Source of the DNA: Molanna angustata
Lineage: Eukaryota > Arthropoda > Insecta > Trichoptera > Molannidae
Length of the DNA: 64,000 bases
Reading direction: 5' to 3'
Assembly (NCBI GenBank): GCA_963576475.1
Contig: OY754968.1
Location: 15,651,116-15,715,115, forward strand
The position numbers and the translations under genes were made by a program. Numbering within the stretch: the first letter of the stretch is position 1; each line of letters begins with the position of its first letter. The notes beneath the pieces are model-generated. The model did not search any database and was not told the DNA's origin. It was given only the letters and a program-made list of their open reading frames with translations. Below are positions 35,071-47,690 of the stretch, piece after piece.

Positions 35071-35429
35071 TATGTGACGTTTAATTATACATACTACGAA
35101 AGCAAATGTTTGCAAAACTAAAAGCGCCGCTTCGTTTGAGAGTTGTGAGAAAAAGTGTCGTTTCCTTGTTTCTTTGAAACAGAAGTCGTTAATCCCCTTG
35201 GAATTCTGCAGTGTAGTTGACCAATGTTTTATATCCTTTGCGGTCTTCCGTTACTTGTCAGATGGAGATTGATAAGGGTGATTTCTCTCAACTCCTTAAT
35301 TTTGCCAAGGAAACCATGTTTGTGAACCTCCTTGGTTTTATTTATTTTTTCTCCAAAACGAGATTTTTTAAACCAATAGGTAGAAAGGTAAATACGATAT
35401 ACTTTAGAATCACAAAATCAAATTTTGAT
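35071..35429. other. Unassigned sequence
   Basis: No gene recognised. Slightly GC-richer at 35120-35300, with a 72-codon open frame (35217-35435) without family resemblance. Confidence 0.4.
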
Positions 35430-36180
35430 TCTTAATACATTTATTTATTTATTTATTTATCAATTATATATTGACAGTTAACATAATACAGTGATAAGTA
35501 AGCTTTAGTACAACAAGATAAATTTCAAATATTAAATGATCTTGATATTAAAAAACTAGTGAGTGTAACTTATGTAATATTTCTTAGTGCATTTAATATT
35601 AAATGCTTACAGTAAGCTGGTAGGTACAAGCAATGCTCCAGGATACATAATTAAAATAGGAACCTAAAATTATGTATTATTTTTATATTGTCTCATTGGA
35701 CGTCCAACTAGGTGAACCTGTTTTAGGACGTCCAACTAGGTGAACCTGTTTTAGGACGTCCAACTAGGTGAACCTGTTTTAGGACGTCCAACTAGGTGAA
35801 CCTGTTTTAGGACGTCCGATATGTAGATACAATTTGTAGGTATCAATAACTTAACTATATTTATATTGTCTCATTGGACGTCCAACTAGGTGAACCTGTT
35901 TTAGGACGTCCAACTAGGTGAACCTGTTTTAGGACGTCCGATATGTAGATACGATTTGGAGGTATCAATAACTTAACTAATTTAAGATGTTTAAAAACTT
36001 AGTAAATAAAAATTATGAACGAATAGCGAGCAAACCAGAATATGTTTAATTTATTATTGTATTCATCTATGCCGATGGATATAAGCCAACTGTTTATTGT
36101 ATTTTTCAGAGTGTCTAATTTCATATTATTCCAAGCGTCAGGTAGTACATATATTGTACATTTTGGGGCCAAAAAATTTA
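35430..36180 (-). pseudogene. LINE 3' end: ORF2 terminus, 3' UTR with minisatellite, A-rich tail
   Basis: On the minus strand 36180-36066 translates as YVLPDAWNNMKLDTLKNTIN, then SWLISIGIDEY. This is the L-P-x-x-W-N-x-x...F-K/L-K-x-x-x-x-W-L ending of CR1/Jockey-type ORF2. The following 3' UTR-like region contains the minisatellite at 35698-35939. It ends at a TAAATAAATAAATAAAT tail (35436-35460 reversed). Whether the minisatellite belonged to the active LINE is an inference. Confidence 0.5.
35698..35939. repeat. 28-bp minisatellite in a two-level tandem array
   Basis: The unit GGACGTCCAACTAGGTGAAC continues CTGTTTTA to 28 bp. It occurs four times at 35698-35809 and twice at 35876-35931, each run ending with an extra GGACGTCCG. 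The runs are embedded in a larger duplication with TATATTGTCTCATT before and GATATGTAGATAC after. Each unit carries GACGTC within the palindrome GGACGTCC. Confidence 0.95.
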
Positions 36181-36264
36181 AAATTACGCTTAATCACTTT
36201 TTTCTAGTGAGGCAGTAAAAGTACAAAAAAGGTTAACAAGTAAATGTCATATTCATTCCCTTTC

Positions 36265-36308
36265 GTTCACCTATAGCACAAGCATTAATGCTTGTGCTAT
36301 AGGTGAAC
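36265..36308. repeat. Perfect 44-bp palindrome
   Basis: Two 22-bp arms beginning GTTCACCTATAGCACAAGCA meet at ATTAAT with no loop. It is the distal tail of the S2 SINE. The equivalent position in the other copy (near 12370-12405) retains only part of the symmetry. Confidence 0.95.
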
Positions 36309-36390
36309 AAAATCGGTCGTGGCAGGATTCGAACTCGTGACTACTGAATTGCAAACCCAGAGCGCTAACCGCTCTGCCACCACCCATCTA
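36265..36390 (-). mobile_element. tRNA-headed SINE, family S2, copy 2
   Basis: On the minus strand the head is GGTGGCAGAGCGGTTAGCGC (A box), then GAGTTCGAATCCTGCC (B box). D-, anticodon- and T-arm-like segments can be drawn, but the acceptor stem has a mismatch. The tail reads TTCACCTATAGCACAAGCAT and forms the palindrome at 36265-36308. The head is close enough to a tRNA that an isolated tRNA pseudogene is the alternative; the matching tail at 12366-12490 favours a SINE. Confidence 0.65.
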
Positions 36391-37519
36391 GATTTATAGA
36401 TCTATATGAATGATCTAGATCTAGATCACCCATCTTATTATTTATTGATCTCTACAGTGATACAAAATACAAAAGAAGTGGTAGAATTCAAGAAAGAGTA
36501 AAAAATACCCACGATAACAAAATAAAACTAATCAAGACAATATTTTTCGTGAAGAAAAGGTAAAACTTAGAGTATTTTTTAAAAAGCAAGAAAAGTAATT
36601 AAAATATTATAATAATAAAAAAATCAGCCTGTAGATTTTCATATTCTCTTTCAATTGAAATAAAAATCTACTTCAAATGCCTTGTAGTTTTTTTAAATAA
36701 ATACAATAAAAAATTAAAAAAAGGTTATACTAAAACTAATTTTACATGAAAATTTTTAAACAAATACAAATTTCAAAAAACTCATGCAATAGAATTAAGA
36801 TGTCGATAAAAACTGTTCCTTATTTCAAAGACGTATTTTTTGGGGTTCAAGAAAAGATTTTCAAAATATACTATATAGCCTACTATAGCCTCTTTTAAAG
36901 AAGGTTCTCTCGTTGTAAGAATCGTATTTGAAACCAATAATATTATTACCAATGATACTCACTTATGATCCTGTCAACCTTCTAAAAGTGTTAAATGACA
37001 TCATCAAGACAATATTATAATATGATAAAGTCTTTAATAACGACAAAATGTATGATATTATATCAAGTAAAAATATATTTTACTACATCTACAGTGGCCG
37101 GTAAATAATTTCCGCTTAGGGTAGAACCATATTCTTGGACCATTTCTCAAGATTGCCAAATTTGAAAATCTGGCATTTGACGTTTCTAGATAATTGTTTG
37201 GGCGTTGCTGTTTCTAAAACAGAAAATGGATAAATCTTTCGGCTTGTCTCCACATTCAACGATAAATTAATGGTTTCAACCAGATCTCTATGTTATATTA
37301 AACGTCGTATTTTTTACGTCGGTTCGTACATACCAATATATACCAATCTATTTAACACAGAAATATAATTTAATGCTATTCCAGCTCTACATATTATATT
37401 AAAATATTTGAAGTTCAATTTTTCAAGTTCAAGACAATTATTTTTATATGGCAAATACGTAAAATATGTATATCTTAAGTCTCTATCACTAATATTTATT
37501 TTTTATGCCTTTGAATACA
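36391..37519. other. Unassigned AT-rich stretch
   Basis: No gene supported. TCTAGATCTAGATC-type short palindromes lie at 36390-36425. A GC-richer 37090-37260 block has a 14-codon frame only. Confidence 0.4.
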
Positions 37520-37948
37520 CTAGTTGCATGTAGCACATGAGATCCAACTGTCGATGGCGATAGCATGTACCTATAAACTATTAACACATAAAAACAAATA
37601 AATAAATATTTTAAGATATTTTGTTTTCTATATAAACATGTAGGTATGTAGGTATATCGATATAGGATAGTATGGACTGTATGGTGGTCATTTTGTATTC
37701 TTACCGATAATATAAAAACAGGTTGATGGTATCAAATTATTAAGTCTTCTTAGATATTTTGACACACAGACACACACACACACACACAGACACACTACTC
37801 CAAATTCTGAGTATAAGGGTTATTTTTACTTCAAAGATGGAAAAACCGTGAAAATATAGACCCTGCATACAAATCTCGCGTATCTTGGCTTGATACTTTG
37901 TCGATATGTTAAGAAAAACAAAGTTCTCATGAACAAATCGACAGTTGA
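37520..37948 (-). mobile_element. HINE-a copy L, internally deleted
   Basis: The minus-strand 3' end (CTAG, hairpin with one change, ATCGACAGTTGG variant) and 5' end (TCAACTGTCGATTTG) are both present, but about 600 bp of the middle is missing. It is flanked by T in element orientation. The CA block survives at 37761-37794. Confidence 0.85.
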
Positions 37949-39315
37949 ATTAAGATTTTATCAGTGTTAGTGGCCGTCTTAAAGAGGCTCATTTTTTCAA
38001 TTGACTTGTTCTTTAAACTTTAAATTTCTCCAATTTTGATGAACGCTGAAAACACACTTCTCCTTTAAAAAAAACTGTGCAAGACAGTTATTTTACGACA
38101 TAAACGATTCGAACATGTTGTAAGCAATGATGGATATTATTAAATTGTTGACTGAATTCTTATCGCTTTTATTAATTTGTCTCCATAAGGTACATTTATT
38201 CCGAAAAACAGTGGAATCTTACATGTGGTACAACCAATACATGCTAATAAAAGGTCTACAAAGGAATGTTTAAAATAAAAAATTAAGTAAAAAATCAACA
38301 TAAAATTGAAAACGTATTAAACATTTAATATTATGTACTTTAAACTCTCCAGAGACAGGAATACATATATTGCGAATTCAATAGACCCGTTCAAATATTG
38401 CACTTATTGATTTTGGAATGAGGTCATCAACATTCATCAACAATATTAATTTTCGTGCTTTGAAGAGGGAACGTCAATTAATGAAACTACTTTATTTCAA
38501 AAGGAAAATTCCAATGAAAATGTTAATTAACCAACGCAAATAATCTGAAATAATTAATTTATAACAAATCATTAAGAAAAAAACAGAAATTACAAAAATT
38601 ACAGAAATTCTCTGGCCAATCCTTCCACCACAGCAACGCAACAATGCGTTGCTGACACGAAAGAAGAAGAATTTAATAACTCTATTTTTATCTTCATTGT
38701 ATTTTTTCTTCTCTATTTTTTCATTGTTATATTTATTTTCTTTATTCTACATAATACATCATTATTACAATCAATTTACTCACATTTTAAATCAGATTTG
38801 TACACTTTTCTAAGATTTGATTAATAGTCGTTCTTATTTCATTCTTTTTGATTTATGTTTCTCCAAAAGTACATTATAACTCTTTTCTTTAGGTAACTAT
38901 ATATTTTTGAAATGTTTTCGCTCTTCGAATGATTCTGAATCATTTAACAGCGCCACATAAATCTTAAATATTATACATTATTTTCATTCTCATTTATTAT
39001 CTATTATTGCATTATTTAATAATGTCATTCTGGTAACCCACATATACATAGTTAAATATTCAGATATTGTTGTCTATGAAAACATTTAAAAACATAAAAA
39101 TAAGAAAAGAAGTAGTTCCAAATGGGTATAGGTACATTTAATTTTTTTCGACCTTCAACATCATTCATTTCTGTGGATTATTCTATAAAATAATGTCCTT
39201 ATTCTAAATATTATAATCGCCATTTTCCTCCAACACCCACCGATTACAACGTCCTTTTACAAAAGATTCCGCTGCTGAGGTCAAGATACAAGAAGTTGAT
39301 ATTTGTGATGGTGAT
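37949..39315. other. Unassigned; holds a short retroposon 3' fragment
   Basis: 38611-38668 contains GGCCAATCCTTCCACCAC, the hairpin CAGCAACGC/GCGTTGCTG and a GAAAGAAGAAGAA tail. It is related to the insert in the BEL element. Otherwise AT-rich with no gene. Confidence 0.5.
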
Positions 39316-40030
39316 ATTTGGGAACTAAAACAAAACTAATGATTGTCGACCGATATGACAAACTGCAATTGACAGGAGCTCTCTTGGGTCTGGAAATGGT
39401 GGATAAATTCGTTTATCTGGGGTCCACTATTAACAACCAAGGCGAGTGTGAAACCGAGATAAGGAGAAGGATAGGAATGGCAAAAAGTGCTATGACCAGT
39501 CTAAATAAAATATGGAAAGACAGGAACATATCCAGAAACTTGAAGATGAAGATTGTACACACACTCGTGTTCTCCATTTTCTTTTATGGAGTAGAATCAT
39601 GGACTTTGCGGGCCAGAGATAGAGACAGAATAGACGCGTTCGAAATGTGGTGCTGGAGAAGAATGCTGAAAATTCCCTGGACAGCAAGAAGAACAAACAT
39701 CTCCATTCTTCAAGAACTGCGCATCACAGTGAGATTGTCGTCTCTATGTCTGGAACGAATACTTAAGTTTTTTGGTCACATAGCTCGTAGAGGGGAAGAC
39801 AGCCTTGAAAAGCTGATTATGGTCGGAAAAGCGCCGGGAACAAGACCGAGAGGTAGATCGCCGATGCGCTGGTCCGACCAAATAAAACAAAATATCCCTG
39901 CCTCGACACTCCATAGAGCCGTACATATGGAAACAGACAGGACGACCTGGAGAGCAATGGTCCGCAACAGAGTACATGATGGCCACGACCCTCAGCATTG
40001 AGGACGACGACTGGTAAGTAAGTAGTAAGA
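39316..40030 (+). mobile_element. RTE-type LINE, 5'-truncated, C-terminal reading frame intact
   Basis: The frame 39318-40001 encodes 227 residues with no stop. It has TKTKLMIVDRYDK (post-RT), MVDKFVYLGSTINNQGECET, EIRRRIGMAKSAM, SIFFYGVESWTLRARDRDRI, DAFEMWCWRRMLKIPWT, LKFFGHIARRGED and GRSPMRWSDQIKQN, then a DRTTWRAMV terminus. These are the ordered motifs downstream of the RT in RTE elements. A short TAAGTAAGTAG tail follows the stop. The RT and endonuclease are missing, so it is not autonomous. Lack of stops marks it as the youngest RTE piece here. Confidence 0.88.
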
Positions 40031-40324
40031 GATTCGGGAGAAAACGCAAGTCATATAAAGATTCATGGTTCACTTTACATATAGATCTCTAGGCAGATCT
40101 GGGTTATTAGTGTAGCAATCTACCAATAAAGCCGGATAGTTTCGGAAAAATCTGAAGTAACTCGGCGCCTAGCGGTCAGTGTCAGAAGACTTCGGTCAAT
40201 ACAAATATGGTCTCTTTCTGTTGCACCGGACTTTTGGATAGATGTATCTACGAGGGAGACTGACTGGGATTTTCGACGTGTTTCGTTTCATAAAAAAATA
40301 TAATCTGCTCCCTCTTCTCCCTTG

Positions 40325-40585
40325 CTATATATCCCAACTCTTTGTCTGTGCCGACTGTTAAGGTTAGCTATCCTCGTCCTTAAATTATAGGTCCTGTAAT
40401 TTCTCATCTAGGCCATGTTTCTGCAGTCGGTTTTTTCTTTGCACAGTCCAGGGATTTTTTGGTCTTTCTCTGGATGTTAGATCCATGGAGATTGCTTGGT
40501 TTACCATGTGCTCTGACGGTCTGCATTCAACGTGCCCGTACCATCTCAACTGTCTATTCTTTATCTAACTTCTTCTTCTTCTTCT
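40325..40585 (-). pseudogene. RTE-type LINE fragment with (GAA)n
   Basis: Minus-strand translation gives RQLRWYGHVECRPSEHMVN, a GH-V block typical of RTE C-termini. It is preceded in the same strand by GAAGAAGAAGAAG at 40570-40583. Further fragments toward 40380 are degraded. Confidence 0.6.
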
Positions 40586-43139
40586 ATCGTGTCTTTTTTT
40601 CTAAATATGTATATCAGTAGCGCCAAGGCTTCCACGAATGCGTGAACATTTTATTTTATCCCGTAAGGGCACTCCAGTTTCTCATCTTAGCATACACATT
40701 TCAATAGTTTCCAGTTGCCAGGAGTAGGAGTTATACATTGTCCAGCATTTATAAAAAAATATAATCGCAACAAAAAATAGACAGTTTCGTAATATAAAAT
40801 CTGATCATATTATAATACCTAGGTACATACATGGTAATAATATAATTGAGAAATATTATACATTTCATCGAAATATTTTTATTGAATTCTTTTATTTCAT
40901 AGCAACCCCACTTTCAAAAAAGTTATTCCGTCTAATTAATTTGAGCTTTGAAAAGTTAAAGCTGATTAGTCGATTTCAGAACTTATATTACGAAATTTGT
41001 TGGCTTCTGTTTTAAGCCATGTACGAAAATAGCCGGTAGTAAACGAAAACGGATCAGTTTAATGTCGAAGCAATAGCCATTCTATAATAATTTGTTTTAT
41101 TTTTTTTTTCGCTTTTCTATTGTGCTGAAGAAGTAGGTAGGTACTTGGTGAAAAAATTATTGTTATTTTATTTTTTTTAACTTTCTACCATGGCTTTTAT
41201 CAGAATATAATATTATTATCTGTGGTATTTTCCCAAAAATATAAACGCCAAATTATATTACGCGGAAAACAGCAAACCCGGCGATTTCGCGGTACTGCGA
41301 CAGAGTTTGTGTAATTATCACAAATAATTAAAAACACTTCTTATTGCGAATGTCGAATAGCGGATAAGAGAATCGAAAACCGCGTTATAGTTTGCGTCAG
41401 CACAATTCCGAGTGATAAAATTTGTAAGTGGGAGTAAGGGGATAAGCCTGCAGGTCTCGGTGATAGAATGAAATTTGAATTTGGCGAAATGAGAAAAGGA
41501 ACGAATCATTAGAATTAGATCCTGACTAATTTATAAATTATTTGAAGGGTTAAGTTGTGAATATTTTGTCTATTGTTGTCTTTTACCGAGAGGAGTTCTC
41601 ATTCTCCCAGAGCGACCCGTTGCTCCACTCTGGGAGGATAAAGCCAGAGTTAGTTTTACAAACACATTCTGTTTTCAATCCAACATTCCCTAATTAGGTC
41701 AAGTATGAACGGACATGGATTTTAAATACGTGCTTTGGAAAATTTATGGGGGGGTTTTGTGTCAAAGCTCGCAGTGCTTATTGCTGACAACCAGATTAGT
41801 GCGGTAATTGGAGAAAAGTCCGGTAGGATTAAAGCACAACGTATAATTTATTCACCGGATTGATCATAACTGATTGCACTTAACGGAGCAGTCGACAATT
41901 TTTATTTCTGGATTTTTATCCTTCAAAGGAATATGATGTAATTTAGTATTTTTTTGATTAAATACTAACTCAAATCAATTTCGAAGCATATATACAACCA
42001 TTCAAACAGGATGACATACACTAAAAAAATATTATAACAACCGAACGGGTTACCTGCGTTTTAGCCAAACCTTTGTTATCTGTAATAACGTTTTATATAT
42101 TTATGACTTTACATTTTGGTTATGTGCACAAAACCAAATGTTGTGTAGTCACTATAGTTTGGTTAATTTAAACATGAAATTTTGTTCCCATTAACAAAAA
42201 AATATTTTGAGTTTAATATCACATTAAAGATATGTTTGTTATTTAACTTTCCATTCTGTGCTAAAATACTCAAACAAAATAAACTCACCCTCAATAAACT
42301 TTAAGGTTCGATTTACATAGTAATTAAAAGAATTGTGGGCCAACCGTAATATTATGTAGGTACTGAGCCTGCACAACAGAAATTAATTAAAATTAAAAAT
42401 GTATAAAACTTGGGCGTTTAACCAAAAATCTCCGTATTTAAGGTTCTCGAAACGAGAAAAATAATTTGAAGTTTTTTTAATAACCGAAAACTTGTATTTT
42501 ACAAAATCGTCGATAAATTACGAGAAGTGTCCGAACTGTGCCTGACTTGACTCTGGCTGGTGTAGGTAGGTATAAGTAAACTTATAATGTCAAACGACTA
42601 TAAATCAAAATTTGGCGGGGCATTAATTTATTATATTATATTATAATAATATAGGGATTATGCTGTGGAAAGCTGGTGAAGCAGATCCACGATGCTCTGG
42701 TAATATTTCCATGGTAATATTTTTTCTCAAAAGCTATTAGGAATGTTTGCAAACATAAATCCAATTTCGTTCTCACGTATCAGGTGTGGGTTATTCAAAG
42801 TTTTGAACTTAAGAAAGAAGGATCGAAAGACGGCGTAATGTTCTAATTTTTCAAAAGTTTTCATGTTCTTTCGTTTATATCTCCTAAAATGCTCCTTAGA
42901 ATTCCATTTACATATTTTAATGTATTTTCTTCGTATAAAACGAACTGATGCGATGGTAAGGTTAAAGAAATTTCAAGTCAACATTCATTTTGAAACGATA
43001 ATTTCGGTTACGAAAATGGGAGTTACAAGGATATATTATTATGTATGTACTTATGTATGTAAGTTTTTTTCCTGAAGATCCTTTAATGTACAATATGGAA
43101 GGTTATTTATTTACAATAAAGGTAACGTGTTTTATAAGA
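40586..43139. other. Unassigned stretch of 2.5 kb
   Basis: No conserved coding, RNA gene or family repeat was recognised. A 9-bp stem CTCCCAGAG/CTCTGGGAG lies at 41604-41636. The rest is ordinary AT-rich DNA and may be host intergenic sequence or intron. Confidence 0.4.
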
Positions 43140-43630
43140 AATTGAAGAAATTGTGGGTCAAATTAACAAGGCTGCTTCTGTCTCAGGGTGCTTAAGGAAT
43201 TCAATATGGAAAAACCCCGACATGAGACTTAAAAGTAAAGTTAGAATTTATAAGACCTGTGTACGACCCATAATGACGTATGGAATCGAATATAGGGCTG
43301 ACACATCCATGACGAAGAGTACACTAAGAGTGTCAGAAATGAGAACTCTTCGAACAATAGCCGGTCTCACGCTTAGAGACAAAATAAGAAACACGAGAGT
43401 CAGAGAGATCTGCGAGGTTGAGGATGTCGTCAGATGGGGTCGGCAAAGAAGGAGATTCTGGTATGCCCATGTAAATAGGATGGAGACATCCAGGATCCCT
43501 TACATAGCACCACACAGCCGACCCGAAGGAAGACGACCACCAGGCAGACCACCAAAGAGGTGGAAGGACAGTTGGGACTCAACCTTGCAGGAGAACAACG
43601 TCTATTCGCGCCACAAATTTTAAATAAAAA
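43140..43630 (+). pseudogene. Non-LTR retrotransposon (RTE-like), C-terminal fragment, open frame
   Basis: The frame encodes EEIVGQINKAASVSGCLRNS, MRLKSKVRIYKTCVRPIMTY, RVSEMRTLRTIAGLTLRDK and RRRFWYAHVNRMETSRIP, ending GRPPKRWKDSW. The series (Y-K-x-x-V-R-P-x-x-x-Y-G, M-R-x-L-R, R-D-x-x-R-N, R-M-x-x-x-R, G-R-P-x-x-R-W) is the post-RT region of RTE-type LINEs. No stop until 43623. It is 5' truncated with no RT core, and the 3' tail is not clear. Confidence 0.8.
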
Positions 43631-43639
43631 ATATCACTG

Positions 43640-43990
43640 CATTTGACTTATTTGGTACCTCTATGTGTCATTCAAATAAGCAATGCACCGACTCGGCCAA
43701 TAGGATGGCCGGAAATTTATCAAGACCGCGCCAGTTGTCCACAGACGACATTAGAACAAGTGTTCGCCCCGCTCTCGCGCTGTGAAAAGAAGACTTTTTC
43801 TTTCACTGTTAATTCGCTGACGCATCTATATTATTGCAATATACATATATCTATTTAAGTTTCGCAATCATCTCGTCGCCGATATAATACATCGATATTC
43901 GCTACAAGTTCGCATCTCAACTGAAACATCTCCAGCTGCCCACACTGCAGAAAAGGCCCGCAACCCTGGTCTAAAGGTAGGTGCATTGTT
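43640..43990 (+). other. GC-richer block with promoter- and donor-like signals (weak)
   Basis: This block stands out from the AT-rich surroundings. It holds CGGCCAATAGGATGG (CCAAT-like), TATTTAAG near 43852, and AAAGGTAGGT near 43975 that fits a splice donor. A short peptide ISTCPH-like frame is too small to classify. It could be a host promoter and first exon, or old transposon sequence. Confidence 0.25.
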
Positions 43991-44074
43991 TTATTTTGAT
44001 GTCACTGGAGGTGTTCAAATTGGTTAATTGCAGTGCTTAACATACATCCCTCGCATTTCTATCTCTACAAATCA

Positions 44075-44150
44075 AATACATAAAAAATCGAACCAGCGCC
44101 GTCTCTGCAAATAACAGGCCCTTAGGCCTAACATAAGAAGAAGAAGAAGT
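44075..44150 (+). mobile_element. Non-LTR element 3' end with (GAA)n tail
   Basis: AACAGGCCCTTAGGCCTAAC is followed by ATAAGAAGAAGAAGAAG. The CTTAGGCC-type end and trinucleotide tail indicate a retroposon terminus of under 80 bp. Confidence 0.5.
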
Positions 44151-44354
44151 TTTATAAGGTTCGAAACAATTGTGTTGTTTTCTCTAATTTTGAACCGCTA
44201 AATTTATTTCTTTGCAAATTTCGTATATTTCGGTTAAGAGGGCATATAGGTAACGCTAAATCCTGTGACTGAAATTATGATATATAAAAATACCGCCTAA
44301 TACACTATGAAGTAACGTGTACAAAAGAGTAACTTCAGATGCCAGACAAAAGTT

Positions 44355-44620
44355 GTCGTTATGATGAATCGAGTTGCAAAACATAAATGGCAACAGACGG
44401 GTCATGTTGCCAGACAGGGGATGGACAGATGAGCACCAAGAATTGTGAAATGGAGACCATGGGATATGAAAAGGGGAATTGGCCGGCCTCAGAAAAGGTG
44501 GGCAGATGATACTGTATCCGTCGCTGAAAGGTGAAAGGTCCAAGAGTCCAAAAAAGACGAATGGAAATACTTAGAAGAGGTCTAGATCCAGCAGTGGTGG
44601 ATGACTGAAAGAAGAAGAAA
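44355..44620 (+). pseudogene. RTE-type LINE C-terminal fragment with (GAA)n tail
   Basis: KWQQTGHVARQGMDR, then WRPWDMKRGIGRPQKRWADD, ending in a GAAAGAAGAAGAAAGG tail. Same class as 10149-10575, opposite strand, with stops. Confidence 0.7.
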
Positions 44621-44639
44621 GGTAACTATCGCATGCGTT

Positions 44640-45711
44640 AAAAAGGGTATATACCAACTACATGATTTAGATTATGGGAAACCCAAAACTAGTTGATTTT
44701 TCGAACAAACATGTTTCATTCACTTTGATTTTATTTAGTCTTAAAGCGCATAAAAAACTTATATATACGGTAAATACGGTAAAATACGAAATATTCAATA
44801 CTTATTTTAGGAGAATTTATGCTGAATTTTAAAATTGTGTGACGAACATTCTCAAGAGAAAATTTGAAAATACTTATTTTTTTAGAAATACAATGCTCAA
44901 AATGCGATGTTTTGGTTATAAAAGACGTATCAGAGTAAAAATCTAACTTAATGTGATAGATCAAATTATTGAAACAATTTCATACTTCTCATGTTAATAA
45001 TAATAATAATATTTTTTTTTCAAAAATAAAAAACATACAGGAACTTATAGTTGTAGGTATAACATGTTATTTATAATTTATGGTAACAAAATAAAATAGT
45101 TGTTGGGAAGTATGTTAAAATAAATAGTTACCTATTGGGAGATTCAATAATGTTTTGCGAGAACAAAGTACTTGATAAAAGCAAAGAGAAAAATTTCTCA
45201 GCAAACGAATAGAATATTCCTATTTTATGCCTAAGAATTATTTAGTTTCGCTCTAGTCATTCTGTTCACTGCACATTTAATTAAAATGAAAATATCAGTA
45301 GGTATGTAGTTATTCGAGTTGATACAAATTATAAGATTCTTAAAAAAAATAAAAAAAAAAACTTCTTAATCTGTGTTGATAAATAAAGGATATAAACTTT
45401 AAAGTAAAAGTTTGACTATTAATTCGGTTAAACTTAAAGTACGGATATTAAATCTGATACGCTTTGATCAAGTGTCGTTTTAATTCCTTAGTAATACCCA
45501 GAGTATTTTGGATGTTGACTTTAATTTATTTCAAGTGTTTTGTTTAATACAGATAAACGTTAACCAAAATTGAATTTATACGAGTTGTTTAAGTAAATAT
45601 GTACCTACGATAATAAAACTACTAGGAAGCGATTTGGGAATTTCGTCATTACGTGGGCTCTGGATAATGTATAAAATTTATTTTTTACAATATTTTAATA
45701 AAAATTTACCA
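44640..45711. other. Unassigned AT-rich stretch
   Basis: No gene recognised. (AAT)n near 44998-45010 and A-rich runs near 45340. Confidence 0.4.
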
Positions 45712-45789
45712 TCTTCTTCAGCCTGTTTTCATCCATTCTTGGATATAGGCCTCCCCCTTGATCCTCCACAACTCCCTGCTATCAGAAAA

Positions 45790-45790
<1 letters not shown>
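45712..45790 (-). mobile_element. RTE-type 3' fragment, minus strand
   Basis: CTTCTTCAGCCTGTTTTCAT, read in reverse, ends in a GAAGA tail and resembles the terminus at 10149-10200. It abuts the plus-strand RTE that follows. Confidence 0.5.

Positions 45791-47690
<1,900 letters not shown>

Noticed and set aside
35698..35939. CRISPR array
   Set aside because: Contiguous tandem units with no variable spacers in a eukaryotic context.
36311..36386. A functional tRNA gene on the minus strand
   Set aside because: The acceptor stem is mismatched and a related tail is shared with another locus, so it is better read as a SINE head.
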